Below are positions 1 through 9,475 of a stretch of DNA of 64,000 nt, one piece after another. Numbering within the stretch: position 1 is the stretch's first letter; each line of letters begins with the position of its first letter. Source of the stretch: Citrobacter freundii (GTDB taxonomy: Bacteria; Pseudomonadota; Gammaproteobacteria; Enterobacterales; Enterobacteriaceae); contig NZ_CP099222.1 in assembly GCF_029717145.1 (NCBI RefSeq), forward strand, positions 1,550,001 through 1,614,000. Direction: 5' to 3'. The notes beneath the pieces are model-generated. The model did no database searches and had not been told where the DNA came from. It saw only the letters and a program-made list of their open reading frames with translations. The translations under genes and the position numbers were made by a program.

Positions 1-1844
1 GTATGTATGAGCGACGTATTTTTATCCCTGCGGAAAGCGATGCCCAGCGTCTGGAAGAACATGAACAGTTTAACCGTAAAATTGTTGCCTCTGCGCCAGT
101 CGGTATTTGTATTCTGCGCACTATCGACGGTATTAACATCCTGAGTAACGAGTTGGCGCATACCTATCTGAATATGTTGACCCACGAGGACAGGCAGCGG
201 CTAACACAGATCATCTGCGGTCAGCAGGTTAATTTCGTTGATGTGCTCACCAGCAATAATACCAATCTGCAAATCAGCTTTGTGCATTCGCGCTATCGCA
301 ATGAAAACGTGGCGATTTGCGTACTGGTTGATGTTAGCGCACGTGTCAAAATGGAAGAGTCGCTGCAGGAGATGGCGCAGGCAGCGGAGCAGGCTAGCCA
401 GTCTAAATCGATGTTCCTCGCCACAGTCAGCCATGAGCTGCGTACGCCGCTGTACGGCATTATCGGCAACCTGGATTTGCTGCAAACCAAAGAGTTGCCG
501 AGTGGTGTCGATCGGTTGGTCACGGCGATGAACAACTCCTCAAGCCTGCTGCTGAAAATTATCAGCGATATTCTCGACTTCTCAAAAATTGAATCTGAAC
601 AGCTTAAGATTGAGCCGCGTGAGTTTTCACCGCGCGAGGTGATGAACCACATAACGGCCAACTACCTGCCGCTGGTGGTACGTAAGCAGCTGGGATTGTA
701 CTGTTTCATCGAACCGGATGTGCCGGTGGCGTTGAATGGCGATCCCATGCGCTTGCAGCAGGTGATCTCTAATCTGTTGAGCAATGCGATTAAGTTCACC
801 GATACCGGCTGCATTGTGCTGCATGTGCAGCGTCATGGTGATTATCTCAGTATTCGCGTACGTGATACCGGCGTGGGTATTCCGGCCAAAGAAGTCGTGC
901 GTCTGTTCGATCCGTTCTTTCAGGTCGGCACCGGGGTTCAGCGTAATTTCCAGGGGACCGGATTGGGGCTGGCGATTTGTGAAAAACTGATCAGCATGAT
1001 GGATGGTGATATATCCGTCGATTCCGAACCCGGAATGGGCAGCCAGTTTACGGTGCGTATTCCACTGTATGGTGCGCAGTATCCGCTGAAGAAAAGTGTG
1101 GAAGGGCTGACCAATACCCGCTGCTGGCTGGCGGTACGTAATGCTTCACTGTATCGCTTTATCGAAGCCAGCCTGACGCGTAACGGGATGACGGTGCTGC
1201 GCTATGAAGGTCAGCAACCCGACGCTGATGACGTGCTGATTGCCGATGATGTGCAGGAACAGGCATGGCAGGGACGCGCCGCGGTGATTTTCTGTCGCCG
1301 ACATATCGGCATTCCGCAGGAGAGAGCGCCGGGTGAGTGGGTGCACAGCGTGGCCTCACCGCACGAGCTGCCTGCGCTGCTGGCGCATATATATCGCGTT
1401 GAGCTGGAGGATGAAAATCTCTCCAGCGCGCTGCCTGCCCCGGATAAAATCGGCAGTACCCACGATGACATGATGATTCTGGTGGTTGACGATCATCCGA
1501 TCAACCGCCGCTTGTTGGCCGATCAGTTGGGATCGTTGGGGTATCAGTGCAAAACCGCCAATGACGGTGTGGATGCGCTCAATGTGTTGAGCAAAAATCA
1601 TATCGATATCGTGTTGAGCGACGTCAACATGCCGAATATGGACGGTTACCGCCTGACGCAACGCATTCGTCAGCTGGGGCTCACACTACCGGTGGTTGGC
1701 GTAACGGCGAACGCACTGGCAGAAGAGAAGCAGCGTTGTCTGGAGTCAGGGATGGATAGTTGCTTATCCAAGCCGGTGACGTTGGATGTGCTGAAGCAGA
1801 CGCTGACGGTGTATGCGGAAAGAGTGAGAAAAACGCGGGGATAA
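1..1844 (+). CDS. rcsC: RcsC hybrid sensor histidine kinase, 5'-truncated by window edge
   Basis: This is the C-terminal 613-plus residues of RcsC, the inner-membrane kinase that starts the Rcs phosphorelay (RcsC to RcsD to RcsB) under envelope stress. Counting from the first Met at base 3, the phospho-accepting His is at about residue 144 in SHELRTP. The HATPase follows (SNLLSNAIKF, DTGVGIP, GTGLGLAI), then the RcsC-specific linker domain. The receiver domain carries the acceptor Asp at about residue 540 (LSDVNMPNMDGY). These positions are offset by about 335 from the 948-residue E. coli protein, so the periplasmic sensor and membrane segments lie outside the window. It converges on rcsB, as in E. 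coli. The frame stays open to base 1. Confidence 0.97.
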   Translation, partial: MYERRIFIPAESDAQRLEEHEQFNRKIVASAPVGICILRTIDGINILSNELAHTYLNMLTHEDRQRLTQIICGQQVNFVDVLTSNNTNLQISFVHSRYRNENVAICVLVDVSARVKMEESLQEMAQAAEQASQSKSMFLATVSHELRTPLYGIIGNLDLLQTKELPSGVDRLVTAMNNSSSLLLKIISDILDFSKIESEQLKIEPREFSPREVMNHITANYLPLVVRKQLGLYCFIEPDVPVALNGDPMRLQQVISNLLSNAIKFTDTGCIVLHVQRHGDYLSIRVRDTGVGIPAKEVVRLFDPFFQVGTGVQRNFQGTGLGLAICEKLISMMDGDISVDSEPGMGSQFTVRIPLYGAQYPLKKSVEGLTNTRCWLAVRNASLYRFIEASLTRNGMTVLRYEGQQPDADDVLIADDVQEQAWQGRAAVIFCRRHIGIPQERAPGEWVHSVASPHELPALLAHIYRVELEDENLSSALPAPDKIGSTHDDMMILVVDDHPINRRLLADQLGSLGYQCKTANDGVDALNVLSKNHIDIVLSDVNMPNMDGYRLTQRIRQLGLTLPVVGVTANALAEEKQRCLESGMDSCLSKPVTLDVLKQTLTVYAERVRKTRG

Positions 1845-1848
1845 AAAA

Positions 1849-1940
1849 TGCCGGATGGCGGTGTTTGCCTTATCCGGCCTACGGAACATACCTCAATGAG
1901 GTATCGTTCGTAGGCCGGATAAACGTAGCGCCATCAGGCA
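1849..1940. repeat. BIME: two inverted REP (PU) elements
   Basis: Two palindromic REP units in opposite orientation (GCCGGATGGCGGTG...TTATCCGGCCTACG and CGTAGGCCGGATAA...GCGCCATCAGGCA) lie between the convergent rcsC and rcsB genes. This is the usual enterobacterial place for such elements, where they stabilise 3' ends and can bind gyrase or IHF. Confidence 0.9.
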
Positions 1941-1958
1941 TGTTGATGGTAAAAGGAA

Positions 1959-2609
1959 TCAGTCTTTGTCGGACGGGCTTAGCGTCACGGACGAGAGATA
2001 ATTCAGCAGGGCGATATCGTTTTCAACACCCAGTTTCATCATCGCGGACTTTTTCTGGCTACTGATGGTTTTAATGCTGCGGTTGAGCTTTTTGGCGATT
2101 TCAGTGACCAGGAAACCTTCCGCGAACAGGCGCAGAACTTCGCTCTCTTTCGGCGAAAGACGTTTGTCACCATACCCGCTGGCACTGATTTTCTCCAGCA
2201 AACGAGAAACGCTTTCTGGGGTAAATTTCTTGCCTTTTTGCAGCGCCGCCAGTGCTTTTGGCAGATCCGTTGGCGCACCCTGTTTCAGCACGATCCCTTC
2301 AATGTCGAGATCCAGCACCGCGCTGAGGATCGCCGGGTTGTTGTTCATGGTCAGGACGATGATCGACAGGCTCGGGAAATGGCGCTTGATGTATTTAATT
2401 AACGTGATCCCGTCACCGTATTTATCTCCCGGCATAGAGAGATCGGTTATCAACACATGCGCGTCTAATTTCGGCAAATTGTTGATCAGTGCAGTGGAGT
2501 CTTCAAATTCGCCGACAACGTTCACCCATTCGATTTGCTCAAGTGATTTACGAATACCGAACAGTACAATCGGATGGTCATCGGCAATAATTACGTTCAT
2601 AGTGTTCAT
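1959..2609 (-). CDS. rcsB: RcsB response regulator of the Rcs phosphorelay
   Basis: A 216-residue NarL/FixJ-family regulator, nearly identical to E. coli RcsB. The N-terminal receiver has acidic residues DD in MNVIIADDHPIV and the phospho-acceptor Asp in LITDLSMPG. The C-terminal LuxR-type helix-turn-helix has TEIAKKLNRSIKTISSQK. It takes phosphate from RcsD and controls capsule, flagella and the rprA sRNA, alone or with RcsA. An in-frame upstream extension of 15 residues exists, but MNTMNVII matches the known N-terminus and is preferred. It lies 16 bp downstream of rcsD on the same strand and is probably co-transcribed with it. Confidence 0.97.
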   Translation of the reverse strand: MNTMNVIIADDHPIVLFGIRKSLEQIEWVNVVGEFEDSTALINNLPKLDAHVLITDLSMPGDKYGDGITLIKYIKRHFPSLSIIVLTMNNNPAILSAVLDLDIEGIVLKQGAPTDLPKALAALQKGKKFTPESVSRLLEKISASGYGDKRLSPKESEVLRLFAEGFLVTEIAKKLNRSIKTISSQKKSAMMKLGVENDIALLNYLSSVTLSPSDKD

Positions 2610-2625
2610 GTATTGGGCTACCTTG

Positions 2626-5295
2626 CTACAGCAAGCTCTTGACGTAAGTGTCAATGTCGCTGATGTACTTTTCTATACCTGGAGCATCTTTTTCTTGAAT
2701 AAGATGTTCCAGCGCTTCACATAACTGCTTGCCGGGTACCAGATTAAGCATGGCAAACACGCCTTTCAGGCGATGGGCGGTTTGGGCTAACGCAGCGAAA
2801 TCGCTGGTTTCCGCCTCAGTATACAACCTCTTAACATCATCCGGTACTGTGTCTACAAAGAGTGCATAGTAACCACTGGCATGAAGTTCGGCGTTTTCAT
2901 CTCCGCCGAGGGGGATTTCCTGGATCTCTTCCTGCGCCAGCTGCTCTTCTATTAGCTCGAGGACAGCTTCCTGCATAGCATTGCTCATATTAAAGTTGAC
3001 GCGCAGCTGGCCAGGGCCAATTTTGCGTACGCCAGACTCATCATCGCTTAAAAGCAAGCCCGAGGCAGTAAGATTAGACGGATTATCAGTTAAAAAGAGA
3101 TCATATTCTTGACTACTCAACCGTTCATCGGGCGTGATGCAGGTGGCTCCCCAGTTTTCTAGCTGACGTAATACGATGCTACGTACCTCACTGGAGGTGA
3201 CATCAACCATCACGCAGACGTCATCCAACAGGCGCTCTTCAATGTCAACATGTTGGTCATGCAGCGGCATTTTAACATGGACGATATAACGCGTTCCAAG
3301 TTCTTCACGCGCTTTGATATTCAGGTGCCCGCCCAGTTTACGGGCCAGCTGATCGCATAGCCAAAAGGTCAGCGGGTTGGCTTTGCCATAGCGATCGCCC
3401 TGCGTTTCATTGATGAACGGAAAATGTAGATTATCAATTTCATTCAACGTTACGCCTTCACCAGTATCCAGAATACGGAAGGTCAGGCGCTCTGCCTCTG
3501 ATTCATCCTGGTCAACTTCGAGGGTAATTTTCCCAATTTGCGTGGTGGTTACCGCGTATTGAATCAACAGCAGCAGAATACGGCGCAGGGCGTCACGGTC
3601 GCCGCGGCGTTCATCGCTGGCGCTGAGGTTATTTTTAATCAGCAGCTGCAGGCCTTTGCGTTTAATGACTGGCAGAACGTCAGGCACCACTTCATCAATT
3701 AACGTTTGAACGGAGAACAGCGTGGACTCGCTTTTCCAGCTGTCGCTCTCGAGAATATTGGCCAACTGAATTTCATCAACCATTCGCACCAGCACATCGG
3801 CCTGATTTGCCAGTTTTTGGCTGTCAGGCGTATTGAGTGCGGCGGCATTAACGGCCAGTATTCTGGCCGGATCTTTCAGGGCACTGCCGATATTCTGCAT
3901 AAACGCGGCGCGGGCCTGCTGATTTTTCTCATACAGGCGCTGGGCTTGTTTCAGTTTTTTATTCACCAGCACTTCTTTGTCCTGGTCGCGAATAATAAAG
4001 ATCTGCGTACGCGGTGATATCTGGCTGCGGAACAGTCGGATTTCATACAGTTCATTATTAATGGTGGCCTGGATCACGCCCTGATGCTGCTCAGCCATGC
4101 TGGTTATGTTTTGCAAATTCAAATGCGGCAGCAGGTGGTCGGCAATTTTATTGCTGATGACCGTACGGTTAGCCTCCTGATCGTGCACCAATAAGCCCAG
4201 CGGCAGCAGTGAAACAATCTCTTCGTTGATTGCTCGCAAAACGCGTAATTCATTATTGGCGGCAAGATTTGGCGCCACGTCGGTCGAGCGGGCAGGGAGG
4301 TGGCGAAAGGTGGTATAGCCAAATAACGCCAGTGCCAGCAATGCGATGTTCAGCAACAGCGGCAGCAGGATATTTTGCAAGGTGTCGAGCAGCAATGAAC
4401 CGAACGGGACCTGCCAGACCAGTCGCATATCCGTTGAGTTTAGCGCCGATGAAATCTCAATTTTGGCGTTATTGAAGCTGATACTGACGCTGTCAGGCGA
4501 CTCTTTTTCATTACTGTGCTCGACCGTTGAGGTGGCATCAGGTTCCAAATGAAAACTGTCCAGCGGCATGCCTGGCGGGATCAGATCATTAATGGGCAGG
4601 TCAAACGCCACCACGGTGGCCAGATGTCCCGGCTGATTAAAGGTGGTACGCAGTGTGAAGTAATGGCCGTTTTGCCAGACCAGGCGGCGCAGCGAGGAGA
4701 AGCTTTCACGTTCATCCAGCGCATTGGCCTGCTGTAGCATTTCTGCACGGCGCGAATCGACGATATTACCAATCGTCGACTCTTTAAAGCCGGAGGTCAG
4801 ATCTTTCAGTGGCAACGTCGAAATCAGGATCAGGCTGTTGTCCTGGCCATTGAGATAATACATTGACCATGGGACATTCTCGGCTCCCCACAGGGTATCC
4901 AGGTAGGTTGAGATACGCTGGGTCATCTCCAGCGTTGAGCTGTCATGCGAGCCAAAAATAAGCGCTTCGGTTTTTCTGCGTGGTTTCTCAAGATAGTAGA
5001 TATCTTGTTTCAAACGGGTTTCTTGTAGTCCATCCGCTGTGGCGGATTGCGGGGTGGCGGCAATATTGTCATAAATTTGCCACGTGACGTACCGCCAGGT
5101 ATCTACTCGTTTATGGATGGCATGCGTGATATCGACAATCTGATAGCTCTTATCTTTTAGCCAGGTGTTGACCGCGCTCTGGACCATCACGCCCATCATC
5201 ACTAACAGCACAACGATCAGTAATAAGAAGAAACGGGTAATACTTCCCGGAAGTAGGGAAAATCGGGTAGAAGCCGTTGTGTCTGACTGACTCAT
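2626..5295 (-). CDS. rcsD: RcsD histidine phosphotransfer protein
   Basis: An 889-residue inner-membrane intermediate of the Rcs relay (E. coli about 890). It has an N-terminal membrane helix (about residues 20-42), a periplasmic domain, and a second helix near residue 310. A histidine-kinase-like region without catalytic function follows, then a C-terminal HPt domain with the phosphotransfer His at about residue 841 (AQTAHRLKGVFAML). It passes phosphate from RcsC to RcsB and also receives signals from IgaA. The start MSQSDTTASTRFSLLP matches the family. Transcription runs away from micF and ompC into rcsB. Confidence 0.96.
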   Translation of the reverse strand: MSQSDTTASTRFSLLPGSITRFFLLLIVVLLVMMGVMVQSAVNTWLKDKSYQIVDITHAIHKRVDTWRYVTWQIYDNIAATPQSATADGLQETRLKQDIYYLEKPRRKTEALIFGSHDSSTLEMTQRISTYLDTLWGAENVPWSMYYLNGQDNSLILISTLPLKDLTSGFKESTIGNIVDSRRAEMLQQANALDERESFSSLRRLVWQNGHYFTLRTTFNQPGHLATVVAFDLPINDLIPPGMPLDSFHLEPDATSTVEHSNEKESPDSVSISFNNAKIEISSALNSTDMRLVWQVPFGSLLLDTLQNILLPLLLNIALLALALFGYTTFRHLPARSTDVAPNLAANNELRVLRAINEEIVSLLPLGLLVHDQEANRTVISNKIADHLLPHLNLQNITSMAEQHQGVIQATINNELYEIRLFRSQISPRTQIFIIRDQDKEVLVNKKLKQAQRLYEKNQQARAAFMQNIGSALKDPARILAVNAAALNTPDSQKLANQADVLVRMVDEIQLANILESDSWKSESTLFSVQTLIDEVVPDVLPVIKRKGLQLLIKNNLSASDERRGDRDALRRILLLLIQYAVTTTQIGKITLEVDQDESEAERLTFRILDTGEGVTLNEIDNLHFPFINETQGDRYGKANPLTFWLCDQLARKLGGHLNIKAREELGTRYIVHVKMPLHDQHVDIEERLLDDVCVMVDVTSSEVRSIVLRQLENWGATCITPDERLSSQEYDLFLTDNPSNLTASGLLLSDDESGVRKIGPGQLRVNFNMSNAMQEAVLELIEEQLAQEEIQEIPLGGDENAELHASGYYALFVDTVPDDVKRLYTEAETSDFAALAQTAHRLKGVFAMLNLVPGKQLCEALEHLIQEKDAPGIEKYISDIDTYVKSLL

Positions 5296-5610
5296 TCGTG
5301 TTTAAGACCTGTTAGAACGATGCTTAAGATGAAGGGGCAGTATAAAGGGTAATGGATGAATTGCCATACTCTCGCAGCACCGGACGCATGGCATGTGTTT
5401 ACCGCACATCTTGCTTCGTCACGGCGTGGTCAATCTGTACAGCCCACCGTGTCAGGTACAAATAGAAATTTTGAACCTAAGAAATTAGCATTAAATAACA
5501 AGAAATTATTAGATAAGCTTAGGTGTGATTAATACACAAAGAAATAGTTAATAATTGTTATAGTTTTTCGTTGGTAGCACAGGACTGTCAGTTTTGTGTA
5601 AATTAGGGTA
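5296..5610. other. rcsD upstream region, no gene seen
   Basis: About 315 bp between the rcsD start and the 3' end of micF. The part nearest rcsD is of mixed composition, and 5460-5580 is very AT-rich. It must hold the rcsD promoter, but I could not pick a convincing -35/-10 pair by eye. No open frame resembles a protein. Confidence 0.5.
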
Positions 5611-5703
5611 AAAAAAAACCGAACGCAGAGCATTCGGTTGAAATAGGGGTAAACAGACATTCAAGAATGAATGACGGTAATAAATAAAGTTAATGATGAT
5701 AGC
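5611..5703 (-). ncRNA. micF: MicF antisense sRNA
   Basis: The minus strand starts GCTATCATCATTAACTTTAT, which matches the E. coli MicF 5' end. It runs about 93 nt to a GC hairpin (CCGAATGC...GCGTTCGG) followed by a run of nine T. MicF pairs with the ompF mRNA leader and blocks its translation when osmolarity, temperature or redox stress is high. As in E. coli it is divergent from ompC and shares its OmpR-type upstream region. Confidence 0.93.
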
Positions 5704-5858
5704 AGTGCTATTTTAGTTGCGAGTGAAGATTTTGTTTTGTCATTCAGTGCTATGAGTTTTTCGAATGCAATTAGTTGATTTATATCGTTATATGTATGTT
5801 TCTTGACTATTTGTGCTTATTTTGCTCATTTTTGATTTTTAAAAAGTTCCCTGATATT

Positions 5859-5957
5859 AACATTTTGAAACATCTATGTAGATAAATGAAACACCTTTAA
5901 AGTTTTAGTATCATATTCGTGTTGGATTATTCTGTGTTTTTGCGGAGAATGAAGTTG
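5859..5957 (+). promoter_or_regulatory. ompC promoter with OmpR-type sites
   Basis: The -35 TTGGAT (5922-5927) and -10 GAGAAT (5945-5950) are 17 bp apart and match the published E. coli ompC promoter as I remember it. The upstream stretch 5859-5919, with repeated TGAAACA-like motifs (TTGAAACATC, ATGAAACACC), corresponds to the tandem OmpR boxes. The start site would be near 5957, giving a leader of about 78-80 nt. The OmpR assignment rests on similarity to E. coli, not on a scored motif search. Confidence 0.8.
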
Positions 5958-6034
5958 CCGACTGGTTAATGAACGTAATCAGTATGCAGTGGCATAAAAA
6001 AAGCAATAAAGGCATATAACAGAGGGTTAATAAC

Positions 6035-7159
6035 ATGAAAGTCAAAGTACTGTCCCTCCTGGTCCCAGCTCTGCTGGTAGCAGGTACCGCGAATGCGGCT
6101 GAAATTTACAACAAAGACGGCAACAAATTAGATCTGTACGGTAAAGTCGACGGTCTGCACTATTTCTCCGATAACAAAGGTGATGATGGTGACAAGACTT
6201 ATATGCGTATCGGCTTCAAAGGCGAAACTCAGGTTAACGACCAACTGACCGGTTACGGCCAGTGGGAATACCAGATTCAGGGTAACGCGGCTGAAAGTGA
6301 AAACAACGCCTGGACCCGTGTGGCGTTTGCGGGTCTGAAATTCGCTGATGCCGGTTCTTTCGATTACGGTCGTAACTACGGTGTTACTTATGATGTAACG
6401 TCCTGGACCGACGTCCTGCCGGAATTCGGCGGCGATACCTACGGTGCTGATAACTTCATGCAGCAGCGTGGTAACGGCTTTGCGACCTACCGTAACACCG
6501 ATTTCTTCGGCCTGGTTGATGGTCTGAATTTTGCCCTGCAGTACCAAGGTAAAAACGGTAGTGTAAGCGGTGAAAATGATACGGGCCGTGGTACGTTGAA
6601 ACAGAATGGTGACGGCTTCGGTGGTTCACTGACTTATGATCTTGGTGCTGGTTTTGGTATCGGTGGTGCAATCACTTCCTCCAAACGTACTGCAGATCAG
6701 AATGCGGCTGGCGTGTATGGTAGTGGTGATCGTGCGACGGTTTACACCGGTGGCCTGAAATATGATGCCAATAATGTATATCTGGCGGCACAGTATTCTC
6801 AGACTTACAACGCAACCCGTTTTGGTGATTCTAAATCTACCAATGGCAATGACATCTACGGTTTTGCTGATAAAGCGCAGAACTTCGAAGTTGTTGCACA
6901 GTACCAGTTTGACTTCGGTCTGCGCCCTTCAGTGGCTTACCTGCAGTCAAAAGGTAAAGACATCACTAACGGTAGCACCAACTTTGGCGACCAGGATATC
7001 CTGAAATATGTTGATGTTGGCGCGACTTACTACTTCAACAAAAACATGTCTACCTATGTTGATTACAAAATCAACCTGCTGGATGACAACGAGTTCACTC
7101 AACGTGCCGGTATAGCTACCGATGATATCGTAGCGCTGGGTCTGGTTTACCAGTTCTAA
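6035..7159 (+). CDS. ompC: Outer-membrane porin OmpC
   Basis: A 374-residue general porin (E. coli OmpC 367). The signal peptide [21 protein letters not shown] is followed by mature [19 protein letters not shown], which is diagnostic for OmpC/OmpF/PhoE. The protein forms a 16-strand trimeric barrel and ends in the C-terminal Phe (LGLVYQF) read by the BAM complex. Length differences from E. coli fall in the surface loops, where porins vary most. A ribosome-binding site (AGAGGG) lies before the ATG. The gene is followed by its own terminator. Confidence 0.97.
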   Translation: MKVKVLSLLVPALLVAGTANAAEIYNKDGNKLDLYGKVDGLHYFSDNKGDDGDKTYMRIGFKGETQVNDQLTGYGQWEYQIQGNAAESENNAWTRVAFAGLKFADAGSFDYGRNYGVTYDVTSWTDVLPEFGGDTYGADNFMQQRGNGFATYRNTDFFGLVDGLNFALQYQGKNGSVSGENDTGRGTLKQNGDGFGGSLTYDLGAGFGIGGAITSSKRTADQNAAGVYGSGDRATVYTGGLKYDANNVYLAAQYSQTYNATRFGDSKSTNGNDIYGFADKAQNFEVVAQYQFDFGLRPSVAYLQSKGKDITNGSTNFGDQDILKYVDVGATYYFNKNMSTYVDYKINLLDDNEFTQRAGIATDDIVALGLVYQF

Positions 7160-7177
7160 TCTGTGTTCATTGTTATT

Positions 7178-7203
7178 AAAAGGCCCTGCGGGGCCTTTTT
7201 TAA
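7178..7203 (+). terminator. ompC intrinsic terminator
   Basis: Stem AAAGGCCC/GGGCCTTT with a short loop and a T tract, 20 bp after the ompC stop. Confidence 0.9.
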
Positions 7204-7275
7204 TGCCGTTATTCCGGCGTACAGGCAACCCTTTTTGGTGTACTCTTGCGTCCGTTCGCATGAGGATAATCACGT

Positions 7276-8331
7276 ATGGATATGAATTTTTGCCGCGCAG
7301 CCCTGTTGGCTGTGACGATCTTTTTTGTCGGCTGCGATAACGCACCAAAGCCGGTTCAGACCACACCGCCTGCGGCCACCGTACTGGAAGGCAAAACGAT
7401 GGGCACCTTCTGGCGGGTTAGCGTGGTGAACGTTGATGCTAAACGCGCCGAAGAACTGCGGGTCAAGATCCAGACGCAGCTTGATGCTGACGATCAGCTG
7501 CTCTCTACCTATAAAAACGATTCTGCGCTGATGCGTTTTAACTTGTCGAAAAGCCTGTCGCCCTGGCCGGTCAACGATGCCATGGCGGATATCATCACCT
7601 CGGCGCTGCGTATTGGCGCGAAAACCGATGGCGCGATGGACATCACCGTCGGCCCGTTGGTTAACCTGTGGGGATTTGGTCCGGACAAGCAGCCGCTGCA
7701 TATCCCCACGCAGGCACAAATTGATGCCGCAAAAGCACAAACCGGGCTGCAGCACCTGAGCGTAATCAATGACACGCGGCAGAACTATCTGCAGAAAGAT
7801 CTACCGGATCTGTATGTCGATCTCTCTACCGTTGGTGAAGGTTATGCTGCCGATCATCTGGCCCGACTGATGGAGCAGGAGGGGATCGCCCGTTATCTGG
7901 TGTCCGTTGGTGGGGCGCTGAACAGCCGGGGGATGAACGCCGAGGGACGTCCGTGGCGAGTAGCGATCCAGAAACCCACAGATCGGGAAAACGCGGTGCA
8001 GGCGGTTGTAGATATTAACGGTCATGGCATCAGCACGTCCGGCAGCTATCGCAATTATTACGAACTGGACGGAAAGCGTCTGTCGCATGTTATCGATCCG
8101 CAAACCGGTCGGCCAATTGAGCATAATCTGGTCTCGGTGACGGTGATTGCGCCTACGGCACTGGAAGCCGACGGCTGGGATACCGGCCTGATGGTGCTCG
8201 GCACGGATAAAGCCAAAGAGGTGGTGCGTCGTGAAGGGCTGGCGGTTTATATGATTGTCAAAGAAGGCGAGGGGTTTAAAACCTGGATGTCGCCGCAGTT
8301 CGAAAGCTTTCTGGTCAGCGATAAAAATTAA
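7276..8331 (+). CDS. apbE: ApbE FAD:protein FMN transferase, lipoprotein
   Basis: A 351-residue periplasmic lipoprotein that transfers FMN from FAD to Thr residues of respiratory flavoproteins such as the Nqr and Rnf subunits. The lipobox is FFVGC with the lipidated Cys at residue 20. Core motifs include GKTMGTFWR, TVGPLVNLWGFGP, VDLSTVGEGYAAD, GGALNSRG and the C-terminal HVIDPQTGRP and EADGWDTGLM. Length equals E. coli ApbE. An alternative ATG two codons downstream would also serve. Its stop codon lies inside the Ada box of the following gene. Confidence 0.95.
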   Translation: MDMNFCRAALLAVTIFFVGCDNAPKPVQTTPPAATVLEGKTMGTFWRVSVVNVDAKRAEELRVKIQTQLDADDQLLSTYKNDSALMRFNLSKSLSPWPVNDAMADIITSALRIGAKTDGAMDITVGPLVNLWGFGPDKQPLHIPTQAQIDAAKAQTGLQHLSVINDTRQNYLQKDLPDLYVDLSTVGEGYAADHLARLMEQEGIARYLVSVGGALNSRGMNAEGRPWRVAIQKPTDRENAVQAVVDINGHGISTSGSYRNYYELDGKRLSHVIDPQTGRPIEHNLVSVTVIAPTALEADGWDTGLMVLGTDKAKEVVRREGLAVYMIVKEGEGFKTWMSPQFESFLVSDKN

Positions 8332-8338
8332 AAAGCAA
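8326..8338 (+). promoter_or_regulatory. Ada box (operator for methylated Ada)
   Basis: AATT-AAAAA-GCAA has the same layout as the E. coli ada operator (AATT, five bases, GCAA), followed by AGATTG. Methylated Ada binds such a site to activate ada-alkB. It overlaps the apbE stop codon at 8329-8331. Confidence 0.75.
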
Positions 8339-8410
8339 GATTGCAGGTTTTTACGCCCTGCAATGCGGACACACTGAGGCTAAGCACTATGCTTAACAAA
8401 GGAGTCCATT

Positions 8411-9475
8411 ATGAACAATCTTCAACGCGTAACCGATGAGGACCGTTGGCAGTCTGTGTTACAGCGTGATGCGGACGCTGACGGTCAGTTTGTTTTTGCC
8501 GTACAGACCACGGGTATCTTTTGTCGACCGTCATGTCGGGCTAAACATGCGCTGCGTAAAAATGTCCGTTTCTTTGCCGATGCCGGGCAGGCGTTAGCGG
8601 CAGGATTTCGTCCCTGCAAACGCTGTCAGCCGGAGAAAGCCAACGCGCAGCAGCAGCGGCTGGAGAAGATTAGCCTGGCCTGCCAGTTGTTAGAGCAGGA
8701 GTCGCCGCTCACGCTGGAGGCTTTAGCTCAGCAGGTGGCGATGAGCCCGTTTCATCTACATCGTCTGTTTAAAGCTACGACGGGCATGACGCCGAAAGCG
8801 TGGCAGCAGTCCTGGCGCGTCAGGCGTTTGCGTGACGCGCTGGCGAAAGGCGCACCGGTGACCCAGGCGATTTTGAATGCCGGCTTCCCCGACAGCAGCA
8901 GCTATTACCGTAAAGCGGATGGAGCGCTGGGCATGACGGCAAAGCAGTTTCGTCAAGGCGGCGATAAGCTGGCGATTCGCTATACCGTGGCGGACTGCGC
9001 ACTGGGCCGCTGCCTGGTAGCGGAAAGTGAACGCGGTATCTGCGCAATTTTACTCGGCGACGACGATGCTACGCTGGTATCTGAGCTGCATGAACTGTTT
9101 CCTGCAGCACGTGGTGTGCCTGCGGATCCCGATTTTCAACAGCGTGTGCGCGAAGTGATCGCGGTCATTAACTCACGCAATACCCCATTGTCGCTGCCGC
9201 TGGATATTCGGGGAACCGCGTTTCAGCAGCAGGTGTGGCAGGCGCTGCGTGACATTCCCTGTGGCGAAACGGTGAGCTACCAGCAGTTGGCGAATGCCGT
9301 GGGGAAACCGAAAGCGGTGCGCGCTGTGGCGAGTGCCTGCGGAGCAAATAAGCTGGCGATTGTGATCCCGTGTCATCGGGTGATCCGCGGCGATGGCGCG
9401 CTTTCGGGTTATCGCTGGGGCGTCGCCCGCAAGGCGCAACTGCTGCACCGTGAAACCACAGGTGAGGACAGATAA
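8411..9475 (+). CDS. ada: Ada bifunctional DNA alkylation repair protein and activator
   Basis: 354 residues, the same length as E. coli Ada. The N-terminal zinc site holds Cys38, Cys42, Cys69 and Cys72 (GIFCRPSC, FRPCKRC). Cys38 takes methyl groups from phosphotriesters and turns the protein into an activator. An AraC-type helix-turn-helix follows (about residues 85-180). The C-terminal methyltransferase has Cys321 in the IPCHRV motif and repairs O6-methylguanine. The start has a good ribosome-binding site (AAAGGAG). alkB follows with a stop/start overlap, so the two are co-translated. Confidence 0.97.
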   Translation: MNNLQRVTDEDRWQSVLQRDADADGQFVFAVQTTGIFCRPSCRAKHALRKNVRFFADAGQALAAGFRPCKRCQPEKANAQQQRLEKISLACQLLEQESPLTLEALAQQVAMSPFHLHRLFKATTGMTPKAWQQSWRVRRLRDALAKGAPVTQAILNAGFPDSSSYYRKADGALGMTAKQFRQGGDKLAIRYTVADCALGRCLVAESERGICAILLGDDDATLVSELHELFPAARGVPADPDFQQRVREVIAVINSRNTPLSLPLDIRGTAFQQQVWQALRDIPCGETVSYQQLANAVGKPKAVRAVASACGANKLAIVIPCHRVIRGDGALSGYRWGVARKAQLLHRETTGEDR

